A stretch of DNA of 64,000 nt from Pseudomonas fluorescens. GTDB lineage: Bacteria > Pseudomonadota > Gammaproteobacteria > Pseudomonadales > Pseudomonadaceae. Positions 1 through 8,430 of the stretch are shown one piece after another. The stretch lies in assembly GCF_001623525.1 (NCBI RefSeq), contig NZ_CP015225.1, forward strand, positions 1,798,001 through 1,862,000, in the 5' to 3' direction. The stretch's first letter is position 1. Each line of letters starts with the position of its first letter. Below the pieces are notes generated by a model that saw nothing but the letters and a program-made list of their open reading frames with translations, was not told where the DNA came from and made no database searches. The position numbers were made by a program, and so were the translations under genes.

Positions 1-459
1 CACGTCGTCGCGCTCACCCACCCAGATCTTCAAGCCGTATTGCGCGTCGTCGAGGACGAACGCCCGCCACTTACGGTTTTTCTGGTCCACGACCTCACTG
101 AAGCCAGGCGCGCTCGGCGGTGAGGTGAACGACGGTGCGCTGGAGGTATGAACCAGCACCGAACCCTGTGAGTTCCAGACTTGAAAAGCAATCTTGCTTT
201 CATAGGGATGGCCATCGACCCTGGGAGCCGCCTGCCCCAGCGCCGAATTGAACGCCTGATACAACTCGGCGTGCTCCTTGCTCGCCATCGGCATGCGCAT
301 CACGCCCTGCAATAACCGGGCATTCTGCGCCAACTGGGCATCGTAGACCTCGGCGATTTCGTGGTTGCTGTCATGCAGGTTGAATACGGTGATGATCAAC
401 AGGCCAAGGAACAGCAGGCCAAGAATCAACGTGAGGGTGCGACGCCGGATCGAACTCAT
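1..459 (-). CDS. Sensor histidine kinase, N-terminal part (cut by window edge)
   Basis: Only the first 153 codons are in the window. They encode a short basic N-terminus, one hydrophobic segment (about residues 9-26) and a periplasmic-type region of about 125 residues, which is the layout of the QseC/PmrB/TctE kinase group with a 2CSK_N-like sensor region. The catalytic core lies outside the window. Its ATG overlaps the stop of the upstream response regulator gene (ATGA at 456-459), so the two are translationally coupled and are the partner pair. Assignment as a kinase rests on this context and on the N-terminal architecture, not on catalytic motifs. Confidence 0.8.
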   Translation of the reverse strand, partial: MSSIRRRTLTLILGLLFLGLLIITVFNLHDSNHEIAEVYDAQLAQNARLLQGVMRMPMASKEHAELYQAFNSALGQAAPRVDGHPYESKIAFQVWNSQGSVLVHTSSAPSFTSPPSAPGFSEVVDQKNRKWRAFVLDDAQYGLKIWVGERDDV

Positions 460-1118
460 CGACGCTCCTCCACCAGGTATCCGACCCCGCGAATGGTGCG
501 GATCAGGTCGGTGGAGAATTTCTTGCGCAGGTGATGGATGTGCACTTCCAGCGTGTTGCTCTCGGCCTCCTCGCTCCAGCCGTAGAGCAGTTGCATCAGA
601 TGATCGCGAGTCATGACGCGCCCCGGCGGCGAGAGCAGCTCATGGAGCAACTGATACTCCTTGGGCGTCAGGGCCACCGGCTTGCCTTGGTAACTGACTT
701 GCTGGGTACCTGGGTTCAGGCTGATGCCGGCATGTTCGATCAACGCTTGGGCGCGACCGGCGCTGCGACGCAACAAGGCCCGTAGCCGGGCCTTGAGTTC
801 CGCCAGATCGAAGGGCTTGACCAGATAATCGTCGGCTCCTGCGTCCAACCCGGCGATACGATCCTCGGTGGCATCGCGGGCAGTGAGGATCAGCACCGGC
901 AGGTTGGAGCCGCTGTCACGCAAGCGCCGCAACACTTGCAGGCCGTCCATGCGTGGCAGGCCCAGGTCGAGCACCGCCAGGTCGAATGTTTCACTGAGCA
1001 ACGAATGCAAGGCGCTGCTGCCGTCCTGCACCCAGTCGACGGTATAACCTTCGCGACTCAGGGCCTGATGGATGCCCTCGCCCAGGGCCACGTCGTCCTC
1101 AATCAGTAATAAACGCAC
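456..1118 (-). CDS. OmpR/PhoB-family response regulator (QseB/PmrA/TctD-like)
   Basis: 220 aa, the usual length for this family. The receiver domain spans about 1-115, with the acidic pair E7-D8-D9, phospho-acceptor D51 in LAVLDLGLPRMDG and the conserved lysine K101 in YLVKPFD. A winged-helix DNA-binding domain follows (about 125-218), with the typical ALTPKEYQLL and HIHHLRKK segments. The gene lies 11 bp after the exported TPR gene and overlaps the kinase gene, so it appears to be part of the operon that starts at 5386. It may sense or control the product of that operon; this is inference. Confidence 0.93.
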   Translation of the reverse strand: MRLLLIEDDVALGEGIHQALSREGYTVDWVQDGSSALHSLLSETFDLAVLDLGLPRMDGLQVLRRLRDSGSNLPVLILTARDATEDRIAGLDAGADDYLVKPFDLAELKARLRALLRRSAGRAQALIEHAGISLNPGTQQVSYQGKPVALTPKEYQLLHELLSPPGRVMTRDHLMQLLYGWSEEAESNTLEVHIHHLRKKFSTDLIRTIRGVGYLVEERR

Positions 1119-1129
1119 ATCCGCTCCTG

Positions 1130-1774
1130 TCAGTTCAGTTGCTTGTTCACATCCACCAGTAAGGCGTCGATCTCCTTGCGGCGCCCGGCATCGGCCGTTT
1201 CCCGACCTGGCCGCGGTGCTGCCTGCAAGGCTTTTTGCAACGCTGCCTTGGCTTCGCTATAGCGCTTCTGACGGTAGAGGTGATCGCCCCAAAAGTACAG
1301 GCTGTCGATGCCGTTCGGGTTGAGTTGCAACGCCTGCTGGAGCAATTGCTCGGCCTTGTCCGAGTCGCCGAAACCCAGGGGCCAGCCCGGCACCCGGTCG
1401 TAGAGCGCGCCGAGACTGGTGTAGGCCGAGCCTTGCAGGGCCTTGGGGTCCAGGGTCAGGGCTTTTTCCAGGTCGCCCTTGGCATCCTTGACCTTGCCCA
1501 GTGCACCGATCCCACCCTTGGCACCGGCCCAACTGCTGTTGACGATGCCAGACCAGATCCACGCTTCGGCCACCGATTGGCGCTCCTGCTTGAACGCCGA
1601 GGCCTGGACGGCGAGTTTTTCAAACGCATCGGCACGTTGGCCTTCGGGCACTTCATATTGAATATGGGCCCAACTCTGCTGGATGTCGCTGAGACGTTGC
1701 TGGTCGGCCGCCTCCAACGCCCAGACGCTTTGGCTCAGGGTGCCGATCAACAGGCAAGCGAGGATTTTTTTCAT
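1130..1774 (-). CDS. Exported TPR-repeat protein
   Basis: 214 aa. It starts with a clear Sec signal peptide (MKK, hydrophobic core, probable cleavage after VWA near residue 19). The mature part is helical with TPR-like repeats around residues 85-195, for example around YTSLGALYDR and LYFWGDHLYRQKRYSEAK. A periplasmic scaffold or partner-binding role is likely; no catalytic motif is visible. The start codon overlaps the SDR stop (ATGA). Similar small exported TPR proteins occur next to thermostable-hemolysin-family genes, but I infer no specific function. Confidence 0.85.
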   Translation of the reverse strand: MKKILACLLIGTLSQSVWALEAADQQRLSDIQQSWAHIQYEVPEGQRADAFEKLAVQASAFKQERQSVAEAWIWSGIVNSSWAGAKGGIGALGKVKDAKGDLEKALTLDPKALQGSAYTSLGALYDRVPGWPLGFGDSDKAEQLLQQALQLNPNGIDSLYFWGDHLYRQKRYSEAKAALQKALQAAPRPGRETADAGRRKEIDALLVDVNKQLN

Positions 1775-2580
1775 GGCTTGAGATGCTCGTTTTCGGGTTT
1801 GTGACTGAGACGGCGCACCAGTGGCAACTGCTTGCGCAGGCCACGGTCCACCAGGTTGGGCAGCAGGCTGTTGAGGCCGACGAAAAAGCGTTCGGGCCAG
1901 CCCAGATACAACTCGCGTCGGTCGCCGATAATCGCGTGGATCACCGCCGCCGCCACGGTTTGCGGGTCGTCGACGTTGGCCTTGAGCGCTTGGTTGAGCG
2001 CATCGGCCGCCGGGCTGTTCATCGAGGTACGGGTGGCCCGGGGCGCTACGTAGAGCACCCCGACCCGGGTATCGGCCAACTCCCGGCGCAAGGCTTCGGA
2101 AAAACCGCGCAAGGCAAACTTGCTGGCGCAGTAGCTGGCATAGCCCGGGTAGCCGATTGATCCATAGGTCGAGCCCACGTTGACCACCATCGCACTGTCA
2201 GCCTGCTTGAGCAGTGGCAAGAGCAGTTTGGTCAGGCAAATCGGCGCGCTGATGTTCAGCGCCAGCATGGCGTTGATCTCGCTGTCGTCGAGTTGTTCGA
2301 GCATGGCGAAGTGGTTCACGCCGGCGGCATTGATCAGCAGGTTGATACCGCCCAGAGCCTCGGCGGCGACCAGTACTTTGCGCCGGTCGACGAGGAAGGT
2401 CAGGTCGGCTTCGACCCAGCTCAAGTGCTGCGGATAACGCTCCAGCAACGGCTGCAAGGCTTCGTGATGCCTGGCCACGGCCAGCACCCGCGCACCACTG
2501 GCGCACAAGGCGGCGGCGATGGCCTGGCCGATTCCGCCGCTGGCGCCGGTCAGCACGACACGCGCATCACACAAGCGCAT
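1771..2580 (-). CDS. SDR-family oxidoreductase
   Basis: 269 aa from the chosen ATG at 2580 (MRLCDARVVLTG). This start has GGGGAG seven bases upstream; an ATG six bases further up is possible, and the open frame extends to 2652 only by overlapping the previous gene. A classical short-chain dehydrogenase: nucleotide-binding TGASGGIG near the N-terminus, NAAG and the catalytic YxxxK (SYCASK). The C-terminal hydrophobic stretch WPERFFVGLNSLLPNLV may associate with the membrane. It is probably an NAD(P)-dependent reductase acting on an acyl-type intermediate made by the neighbouring ligase and diiron protein; the substrate is unknown. Confidence 0.88.
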   Translation of the reverse strand: MRLCDARVVLTGASGGIGQAIAAALCASGARVLAVARHHEALQPLLERYPQHLSWVEADLTFLVDRRKVLVAAEALGGINLLINAAGVNHFAMLEQLDDSEINAMLALNISAPICLTKLLLPLLKQADSAMVVNVGSTYGSIGYPGYASYCASKFALRGFSEALRRELADTRVGVLYVAPRATRTSMNSPAADALNQALKANVDDPQTVAAAVIHAIIGDRRELYLGWPERFFVGLNSLLPNLVDRGLRKQLPLVRRLSHKPENEHLKP

Positions 2581-3241
2581 GTTCATGCTCCCCGTCACGC
2601 GGCAGGCCGCGGAACATGTCGGTGTACAGCCGGTACACCACCTTGGAGGCATGGATCACCGCAGCCTGGTCCGCCGGATCCTCCAGCCGGTTCATCAAGC
2701 CGCGATAGGTCTGCATATGCTCGATGTCGAGCGAACCATGGGAGCTGAGGTAGCTGAACGCCGTGGGTGGCAATTCCAGGCGCTGCCGGATGCTGTCGGC
2801 GGCGTGGGTCGCCAGAGCGATACTGGTGCCTTCCAGCACATTGACCATGCCGAACAGGCCCACAGGGTTGCCTCGGGCGATCAAGTCGTAGAGGTAACTG
2901 ACCATCAGCTCAATGGGCAACGACGGCTGACCGTTGCGCACCGCTTCCTTATCGCCACCGCACACGGCAATGTCATCCAGCACCCATTGCTCGTGACCGT
3001 ACTCTTCGTCGATGTATTCACACACGGCCTTGCGCAGCCATTCCAGATGCGCTGGCAGGCGCGCCCCGCAAGCCATCATCAGCGGTACGGTGTGGCGCAC
3101 GTGGTAATACGCCTGGATCAGGAAACCCCGGTAACTGGCGAGGCTGACCTGGCCGTCGAGGGCGTCGCGGATGATCGGCAGATTGAACAGGGTCTGGCGC
3201 TCTTGCTGGGTGGCTTCTTGCAACGTGTCAAAAAAACTCAT
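2567..3241 (-). CDS. Heme-oxygenase-like diiron oxidase (HDO) family protein
   Basis: 224 aa, all-helical, of the TenA/CADD/HDO superfamily, often annotated as iron-containing redox enzyme family. A full diiron ligand set can be read: E80xxH83 (EEYGH), E137 (NVLEG) and H168xxxD172xxH175 (SHGSLDIEH). The last spacing matches that of CADD. HDO enzymes use O2 for N-oxygenation, C-C cleavage or similar reactions; UndA decarboxylates fatty acids. In this operon, next to an AMP-dependent ligase, an acyl-derived substrate is plausible but not shown. It overlaps the ligase stop by ATGA at 3238-3241. Confidence 0.82.
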   Translation of the reverse strand: MSFFDTLQEATQQERQTLFNLPIIRDALDGQVSLASYRGFLIQAYYHVRHTVPLMMACGARLPAHLEWLRKAVCEYIDEEYGHEQWVLDDIAVCGGDKEAVRNGQPSLPIELMVSYLYDLIARGNPVGLFGMVNVLEGTSIALATHAADSIRQRLELPPTAFSYLSSHGSLDIEHMQTYRGLMNRLEDPADQAAVIHASKVVYRLYTDMFRGLPRDGEHEHALV

Positions 3242-4719
3242 GATGGGGATTCCTCGGACAAGACAGATGAAGTGAGCTGCGCGCGGTAATGCTCGACGAT
3301 GGCCTCCCGGCGTGGCCGGCCATTGGCGGTGAGCATGCCGTTGGCAGCGCTGAAGGGTTGGTCCAGGCGCGTCCAGCGATGGACCCGCGCGTAGTCGGGC
3401 AGCGTGTCGTTGGCCTTGGCTACGGCCAGCTCCAGCGTTTGATCCGTGCAGTCGGCCCGGGCGGGCCAGAGCAGTGCATGGTTGTGCGGCATGGCTTCGC
3501 CATAGACAAAGGCCTGGGCAATGTCACCGCCCTGGGTGAGTTCGGCTTCAACCCATTCGGGGTTCACGTTGCGACCGAAACTGGTGACGAACTGGTGCTT
3601 CTTGCGACCTCGCAGATAAAGGAAACCGTCTTCGTCGAACTCACCCAGGTCGCCGCTGGGCCACCATTCGCTGGCGTGCGGTGGCTCACCCAGGTAACCG
3701 AGCAGCGTCGAGCCCTTGATCAGGACTTCGCCGTCCTCGGCCAAGCGGATCTCCACATGGGGCAGCGGCTGGCCGACACTGCCGGCGCGATGAGCCTGTG
3801 GCCGATTGAGGCAGACCACCGAGGCGCATTCCGACAGCCCATAGCCTTCAAACACCGGCAGGCCAACACGCTGGGCCCGCTGCAACAAATCGTGGGACAC
3901 CCGTGCCCCGCCAACGGCGGCGAATCGCACGATGTGCGGGTTGAACATCTTTTGTTCGGCAGCCATGACCAACATCAGCAGCAGCTGCGGAACCAGGATC
4001 AGGCTCTGCGCCCGACGCTCGGCCAGGCATCCCAGCAGCCGCGTCGGGTCGACCCCACTGGCGCCCTGGATGCCGAGGGTTTTCTGGCTGGGCAGGCTCA
4101 GCATGGCGCCGGCATACAACGCCGCATAGCAGCCAAGGTTTTCCAGCAAAATCGCCAGGGGCAGTAACGCCAGGTGATGCCTGGCCTCGACCGGCTGGCT
4201 GGCCTGCTCCAGTTCACGGGCCACCCGCAACAGGCTGTCGGCGCTCAGGCAGACGCCCTTCGGCGTGCCGGTGGTGCCAGAGGTGAACGTCAGCTTGGCG
4301 GTGCCTGCCGGCAGACGGCTCGGTCCGTCGAAGTGCCGTCGCCAGAACTCGCCACTGTGTTGGTATCCGGCAGCTTGCAGTTCCGCTTCGAACGCGGGCT
4401 CGGCAATCACCCGCTCGGCCTGGCTCTGTTCCAGGCAGTGTCGACGTTGAGCCTGGCTGAAAAAACCGGGCAGGATGACGCAGGTCAGCCCTTCGAACAG
4501 TGCAGCAAGGTCCCAGAGCATCGCTTCGATGCCGTTATCCAGCGCCAGGGCGACAACATTGATGTGTTCATCGCGCAAGCGTTGCTGGCGGTACACCACT
4601 TCGGAATAAAGTGTCGCGTAGTCGAGCTGCGAGCCGTCGCCCCACAGTGCCACGGCATGGCCCCTGCGCTCGGCATGACCACGCAGAGTGCGCTTGAAGC
4701 GTTCCATTTCAGGCGACAT
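3238..4719 (-). CDS. AMP-dependent acyl-CoA synthetase/ligase
   Basis: 493 aa from the ATG at 4719, which has GGAGA at good spacing; the open frame reaches 4812 but that part overlaps the preceding gene. A class I adenylate-forming enzyme with the canonical P-loop TFTSGTTGTPKG, the YGLSE motif and the hinge/C-terminal segment SGDLGEFDEDG followed by YLRGRKKHQFV. It should activate a carboxylic acid with ATP, giving an acyl-AMP and then a thioester or amide. It overlaps the hemolysin-family gene by 11 bp and the diiron gene by 4 bp, so it is co-translated with both. The acid is unknown; a fatty acid is the simplest guess. Confidence 0.9.
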   Translation of the reverse strand: MSPEMERFKRTLRGHAERRGHAVALWGDGSQLDYATLYSEVVYRQQRLRDEHINVVALALDNGIEAMLWDLAALFEGLTCVILPGFFSQAQRRHCLEQSQAERVIAEPAFEAELQAAGYQHSGEFWRRHFDGPSRLPAGTAKLTFTSGTTGTPKGVCLSADSLLRVARELEQASQPVEARHHLALLPLAILLENLGCYAALYAGAMLSLPSQKTLGIQGASGVDPTRLLGCLAERRAQSLILVPQLLLMLVMAAEQKMFNPHIVRFAAVGGARVSHDLLQRAQRVGLPVFEGYGLSECASVVCLNRPQAHRAGSVGQPLPHVEIRLAEDGEVLIKGSTLLGYLGEPPHASEWWPSGDLGEFDEDGFLYLRGRKKHQFVTSFGRNVNPEWVEAELTQGGDIAQAFVYGEAMPHNHALLWPARADCTDQTLELAVAKANDTLPDYARVHRWTRLDQPFSAANGMLTANGRPRREAIVEHYRAQLTSSVLSEESPS

Positions 4720-5386
4720 GGCTGGTTTCTCCGAGGTCCGTCGGCAGTCCCAGGCGATCGAACAGGCCGGTATTGCGCAGATGAATGAAACCGGCGCGGA
4801 TGTTTCCGACATGAACCCACGGCTGGCTCTCGTAGTAGCGGCCCCAGAGATGACGGTCCTCGCCGAGGCGCTGCGGGTCTGCCGGGCACAGCGTCACAGG
4901 CTTGAGGCCCAGGCGATGGAAGCTGTTGACCAGGCCGATGTTGCCAGTGAACGCAACCCACTCCAGGCCGCCCATGGCCAACAGATAAGTGATCGCTATG
5001 ATGCTCAGCCGGGCGCTGCCCGTGTCGCTGGCGGCCAGGTTGCCAACCTCGACGATGCCAGCGCGGTCCACCGCACGATCGGCGGCGGCACTGATCAAGG
5101 GCTCGATGGGACTGTCCAGATAATGTTCGAGGAACAGCGGCCCCTGGGCGGCCCGGCGCACGCCAGCGGCTGCGCAGAGCGTGCCGTGGACATCGTCGAG
5201 CCCGAACAGCTCCGGCATGAAGTGACGAATATCGGCACCGTGGACCTGGCGGAAACGCTGCTGGATGAACGCCTCGAACTCAGCTCGCCGGGCTTGTCCC
5301 GGCAACGCCCGGTGCAAGTGCCGAACCGGCGGGCCGGCATCACCGAAGGCCAGCGGCAGGTGGATGTTCCAGTCGAAATCGGGCAT
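4709..5386 (-). CDS. Thermostable hemolysin family protein (PF12261-type)
   Basis: 225 aa, soluble, no signal peptide. The conserved core VEVGNLAA and the following hydrophobic stretch ending in LEWVAFTG, then NSFHRLGL, are typical of the family named after a Vibrio thermostable hemolysin. The fold is thought to be related to acyl-homoserine-lactone synthase/GNAT acyltransferases, so an acyl transfer role is at least as likely as hemolysis; this is family knowledge plus inference. It is the first gene of the seven-gene operon. The SD upstream of the ATG is weak. Confidence 0.85.
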   Translation of the reverse strand: MPDFDWNIHLPLAFGDAGPPVRHLHRALPGQARRAEFEAFIQQRFRQVHGADIRHFMPELFGLDDVHGTLCAAAGVRRAAQGPLFLEHYLDSPIEPLISAAADRAVDRAGIVEVGNLAASDTGSARLSIIAITYLLAMGGLEWVAFTGNIGLVNSFHRLGLKPVTLCPADPQRLGEDRHLWGRYYESQPWVHVGNIRAGFIHLRNTGLFDRLGLPTDLGETSHVA

Positions 5387-5585
5387 GGGTCAACGTTCTC
5401 CCTCGGGCTATTGGGAGCAAGTATCGAGGCCGTTTCTTAACGAAGTCTGAAGGTGGCAAATTTTCGGCTCGTTCGAGAGACAGTCCGGTCAAACCTGACT
5501 GCCCCTGATCGCTATTCCGTAGTACAGTGCGCAAGTCCGATAAATATCCACTTTGAGATGACCTGAAGTCTCAGGAGCAGCTTCA
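5387..5585. promoter_or_regulatory. Divergent promoter region (hemolysin operon / amidase)
   Basis: A 199-base gap between the divergent hemolysin-family operon and the amidase gene must carry both promoters. It is more AT-rich than the flanks around 5505-5560. An AGGAG ribosome binding site precedes the amidase ATG by eight bases. I could not assign -35/-10 boxes with confidence. Confidence 0.4.
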
Positions 5586-7337
5586 ATGGAACCGAACACC
5601 CCGCAATCCCTCTGCCGCGGCGCTAACAGCATGATCGAAATCACCGAAGCCTCCATTGCCCAATTGCGCGCTGCGCTGGAGTCGGGCCAGACGACCGCGG
5701 TGGCGCTTGTCCAGGCCTACCTCGCCAGGATCGATGCCTACGACGGCCCCGACACGCCCACAGCCCTCAACGCGGTGGTGGTGCGCAACCCCGATGCATT
5801 GAACGAGGCCCGGGCCTGCGATGCCCGTCGGGCCAGCGGCCAGACCCTGGGGCCGCTTGACGGCATTCCCTATACGGCCAAGGACAGTTACTTGGTCAAG
5901 GGGCTCACTGCCGCTTCCGGCAGCCCGGCGTTCAAGGACCTGGTTGCTTATCGCGATGCGTTCACCATCGAACGGCTTCGCGCCGCCGGGGCGATCTGCC
6001 TGGGCAAGACCAACATGCCGCCCATGGCCAACGGCGGCATGCAGCGCGGGGTGTATGGCCGTGCCGAGAGCCCGTACAACGGCGACTACCTCACCGCGCC
6101 GTTTGCCTCCGGCTCCTCGAACGGTGCGGGCACGGCAACCGCCGCCAGTTTCGCGGCGTTCGGCCTTGCCGAAGAAACCTGGTCGAGCGGGCGCGGTCCA
6201 GCGTCGAACAATGGCTTGTGCGCGTATACGCCGTCGCGCGGGGTGATCTCGGTGCGTGGCAACTGGCCGTTGACGCCGACGATGGACGTCGTCGTGCCCT
6301 TCGCCAGGACCATGGCCGACCTGCTCGAAGTGCTGGACGTGGTGGTCGCCGAGGACCCGGACACCCGTGGCGACCTGTGGCGCCTGCAACCCTGGGTGCC
6401 GATTCCGAGCGTTGATTCAGTTCGTCCGGCCTCGTATCCGAGCCTTGCCAGCAACCCAAGTGCGCTGGCAGGCGTTCGGTTCGGCGTTCCTCGGATGTAC
6501 ATCAACGCCGACCCTGAAGCGGGCACGGCCCAAGCCCCCGGCATCGGCGGCCCGACAGGGCAGCGAATCATCACCCGCGCCTCGGTGATCGAGCTCTGGG
6601 AGCAAGCGCGCAAGGCGCTTGAGGCCTGTGGCGCCGAAGTGGTCGAGGTGGATTTCCCCCTGGTGTCCAACTGCGAGGGCGATCGTCCTGGCGCACCTAC
6701 GGTATTCACCCGCGGCCTGGTTTCCAAAGAGTTCCTGCACCATGAATTGTGGGACCTGTCGGCCTGGGCATTCGATGACTTCCTGCGGGCCAACGGCGAT
6801 CCGAAGTTGAATCGCCTGGCCGACGTCGACGGACCGAAGATCTTCCCCCACGACCCGGGCACCCTGCCCAACCGGGAGGATGATCTGGCGGCCGGCATGG
6901 ATGAGTACGTGAAGATGGCCCAGCGGGGCATCACGCCGTGGGACCAGATCCCGACCCTGCCCGACGGCCTGCGTGGGCTTGAACAGACACGTCGAATCGA
7001 TCTGGAGGACTGGATGGAGCGGCTGGGCCTGGACGCGGTGATCTTCCCGACTGTCGCCGACGTCGGGCCGGCGGATGCGGACGTCAACCCGACATCTGCC
7101 GATATCGCCTGGAGCAATGGGGTCTGGGTCGCCAACGGCAACCTTGCCATCCGCCATCTGGGCGTGCCTACGGTCACCGTGCCGATGGGCATCATGGCGG
7201 ATATCGGCATGCCCGTCGGGCTGACGTTCGCTGGCCGCGCCTATGACGATTCGACGTTATTGCGACTGGCTTCGGCGTTCGAATCGATCGGTTCAAAACG
7301 CCTGATCCCGCCGCGGACGCCGCCGCTGTCGGCTTGA
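5586..7337 (+). CDS. Amidase (amidase-signature family)
   Basis: 583 aa; start chosen at the ATG preceded by AGGAG (an internal ATG at 5631 is possible). An amidase-signature hydrolase with a Ser-Ser-Lys triad: K99 in YTAKDSYLVKG, cis-Ser S177 in ASGSSNGAG, and probable nucleophile S201 in WSSGRGPAS. The last motif differs from the usual GGSIRxPA (no GG before the Ser), as in some fungal-type and plant-type amidases. There is no signal peptide. It probably hydrolyses a small-molecule amide, but the substrate is unknown. It is monocistronic and followed by a REPIN. Confidence 0.9.
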   Translation: MEPNTPQSLCRGANSMIEITEASIAQLRAALESGQTTAVALVQAYLARIDAYDGPDTPTALNAVVVRNPDALNEARACDARRASGQTLGPLDGIPYTAKDSYLVKGLTAASGSPAFKDLVAYRDAFTIERLRAAGAICLGKTNMPPMANGGMQRGVYGRAESPYNGDYLTAPFASGSSNGAGTATAASFAAFGLAEETWSSGRGPASNNGLCAYTPSRGVISVRGNWPLTPTMDVVVPFARTMADLLEVLDVVVAEDPDTRGDLWRLQPWVPIPSVDSVRPASYPSLASNPSALAGVRFGVPRMYINADPEAGTAQAPGIGGPTGQRIITRASVIELWEQARKALEACGAEVVEVDFPLVSNCEGDRPGAPTVFTRGLVSKEFLHHELWDLSAWAFDDFLRANGDPKLNRLADVDGPKIFPHDPGTLPNREDDLAAGMDEYVKMAQRGITPWDQIPTLPDGLRGLEQTRRIDLEDWMERLGLDAVIFPTVADVGPADADVNPTSADIAWSNGVWVANGNLAIRHLGVPTVTVPMGIMADIGMPVGLTFAGRAYDDSTLLRLASAFESIGSKRLIPPRTPPLSA

Positions 7338-7367
7338 TCGTCTAGCGGGCTCGGTCTTGTCTTGGGG

Positions 7368-7487
7368 CTGCTGCGCAGCCCAGCGGGAGCAAGCTCCCTC
7401 GCCACAAAAAGCAGCGTTCGACTTGATTTTTGAGTACGGGCGCAACCCCGTGGCGAGGGAGCTTGCTCCCGCTGGGCTGCGCAGCAG
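7368..7487. repeat. REPIN: two inverted REP sequences
   Basis: A long inverted repeat. The left arm (about 7368-7405) contains GGGAGCAAGCTCCCTCGCCAC and the right arm (7450-7487) is its reverse complement, including the flanking CTGCGCAGCCCAGC. The spacer is about 44 bases. This is the typical P. fluorescens REP doublet, mobilised by RAYT transposases elsewhere in the genome. It lies between the convergent amidase and LysR genes and could also end transcripts. Confidence 0.9.
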
Positions 7488-7501
7488 TCCCTAGACCGCT
7501 T

Positions 7502-8356
7502 CTACAGCCGGAAATACTGTTGCATCGCACGGGAAAGCAGGTTCACGGCCTCATCGCCGTGTGACGCCTGGGCTCGCATGAACACCACCTCGTGCTCCTT
7601 GATGACCGGAAGGCCTTCGAGGATCTGCATGGCATCTGTTACGCGCGCGCGGTCTATCAGGCTGACCGCCAACCCCGCTTCCACACACGCCTTGACGGCC
7701 TGGTTGGAGGGGCTTTCCAGAACGACTCGGGTCCTGCGGCCGCTTTGCCTGAGGGCCTCCATCATCGCTTGCCGATAAGGGCATTGCGCCGCATGCACCG
7801 CCAACGGCAGTGGCGCCATCGGGGCCATCGTCGTGTGGACCGGACCAACCCAGACCGGCGTGGTGGAAACCAGCACTTGCCCTCCAGCACTGGCCTGCCC
7901 CTTCGGCTGCACAACGACCGCTGCCTGGAGCTGGCCGCGCTGCACCAGGTCACGTAACGCGTAACTTGGCGCGGTCTTGAGTTCCAGCACCACGTTGGGC
8001 CACGCGGCGGCGAAGGCCGGGAGGATGTCGCGGATGACATGCTCGGCGTATTCATCCGGCACCCCCAACGTAATGCGTCCCGCCAGCCGGGCTCCGTGCA
8101 GATCGGCCAGCACCCGGTCATGGGTGCTCAGCAGTTCCGTCGTCGCCACGAGCAGACGCTTGCCCAACGCGGTGAGGGATACCGATTGATTGTCCCGGTT
8201 GAGCAAACGCCCGCCAGCGACCGCCTCCAGGCGCTGAATATGCACGCTGACCGCCGCCGGGCTTTTGTGCAGTTGTTCTGCCGCCGCACTGAATTTGCCG
8301 ATTCGCGCCACCGCATGAAAGGTACGGATCAAGTCGATATCGAGTATGGCCGTCAT
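7502..8356 (-). CDS. LysR-family transcriptional regulator
   Basis: 284 aa. N-terminal winged HTH (about 8-66, with FSAAAEQLHKSPAAVSVHIQ) and a periplasmic-binding-like effector domain. It is divergent from the EamA transporter gene with only about 75 bases between the starts, the usual arrangement of a LysR regulator controlling its neighbour. The effector is unknown. Confidence 0.92.
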   Translation of the reverse strand: MTAILDIDLIRTFHAVARIGKFSAAAEQLHKSPAAVSVHIQRLEAVAGGRLLNRDNQSVSLTALGKRLLVATTELLSTHDRVLADLHGARLAGRITLGVPDEYAEHVIRDILPAFAAAWPNVVLELKTAPSYALRDLVQRGQLQAAVVVQPKGQASAGGQVLVSTTPVWVGPVHTTMAPMAPLPLAVHAAQCPYRQAMMEALRQSGRRTRVVLESPSNQAVKACVEAGLAVSLIDRARVTDAMQILEGLPVIKEHEVVFMRAQASHGDEAVNLLSRAMQQYFRL

Positions 8357-8430
8357 GATTCAATCTTCGTGAAGTACTGATGCATTACATTTTGATTTAT
8401 TAGATTACGTCGGTTTCGTAGCCTGTGGTC

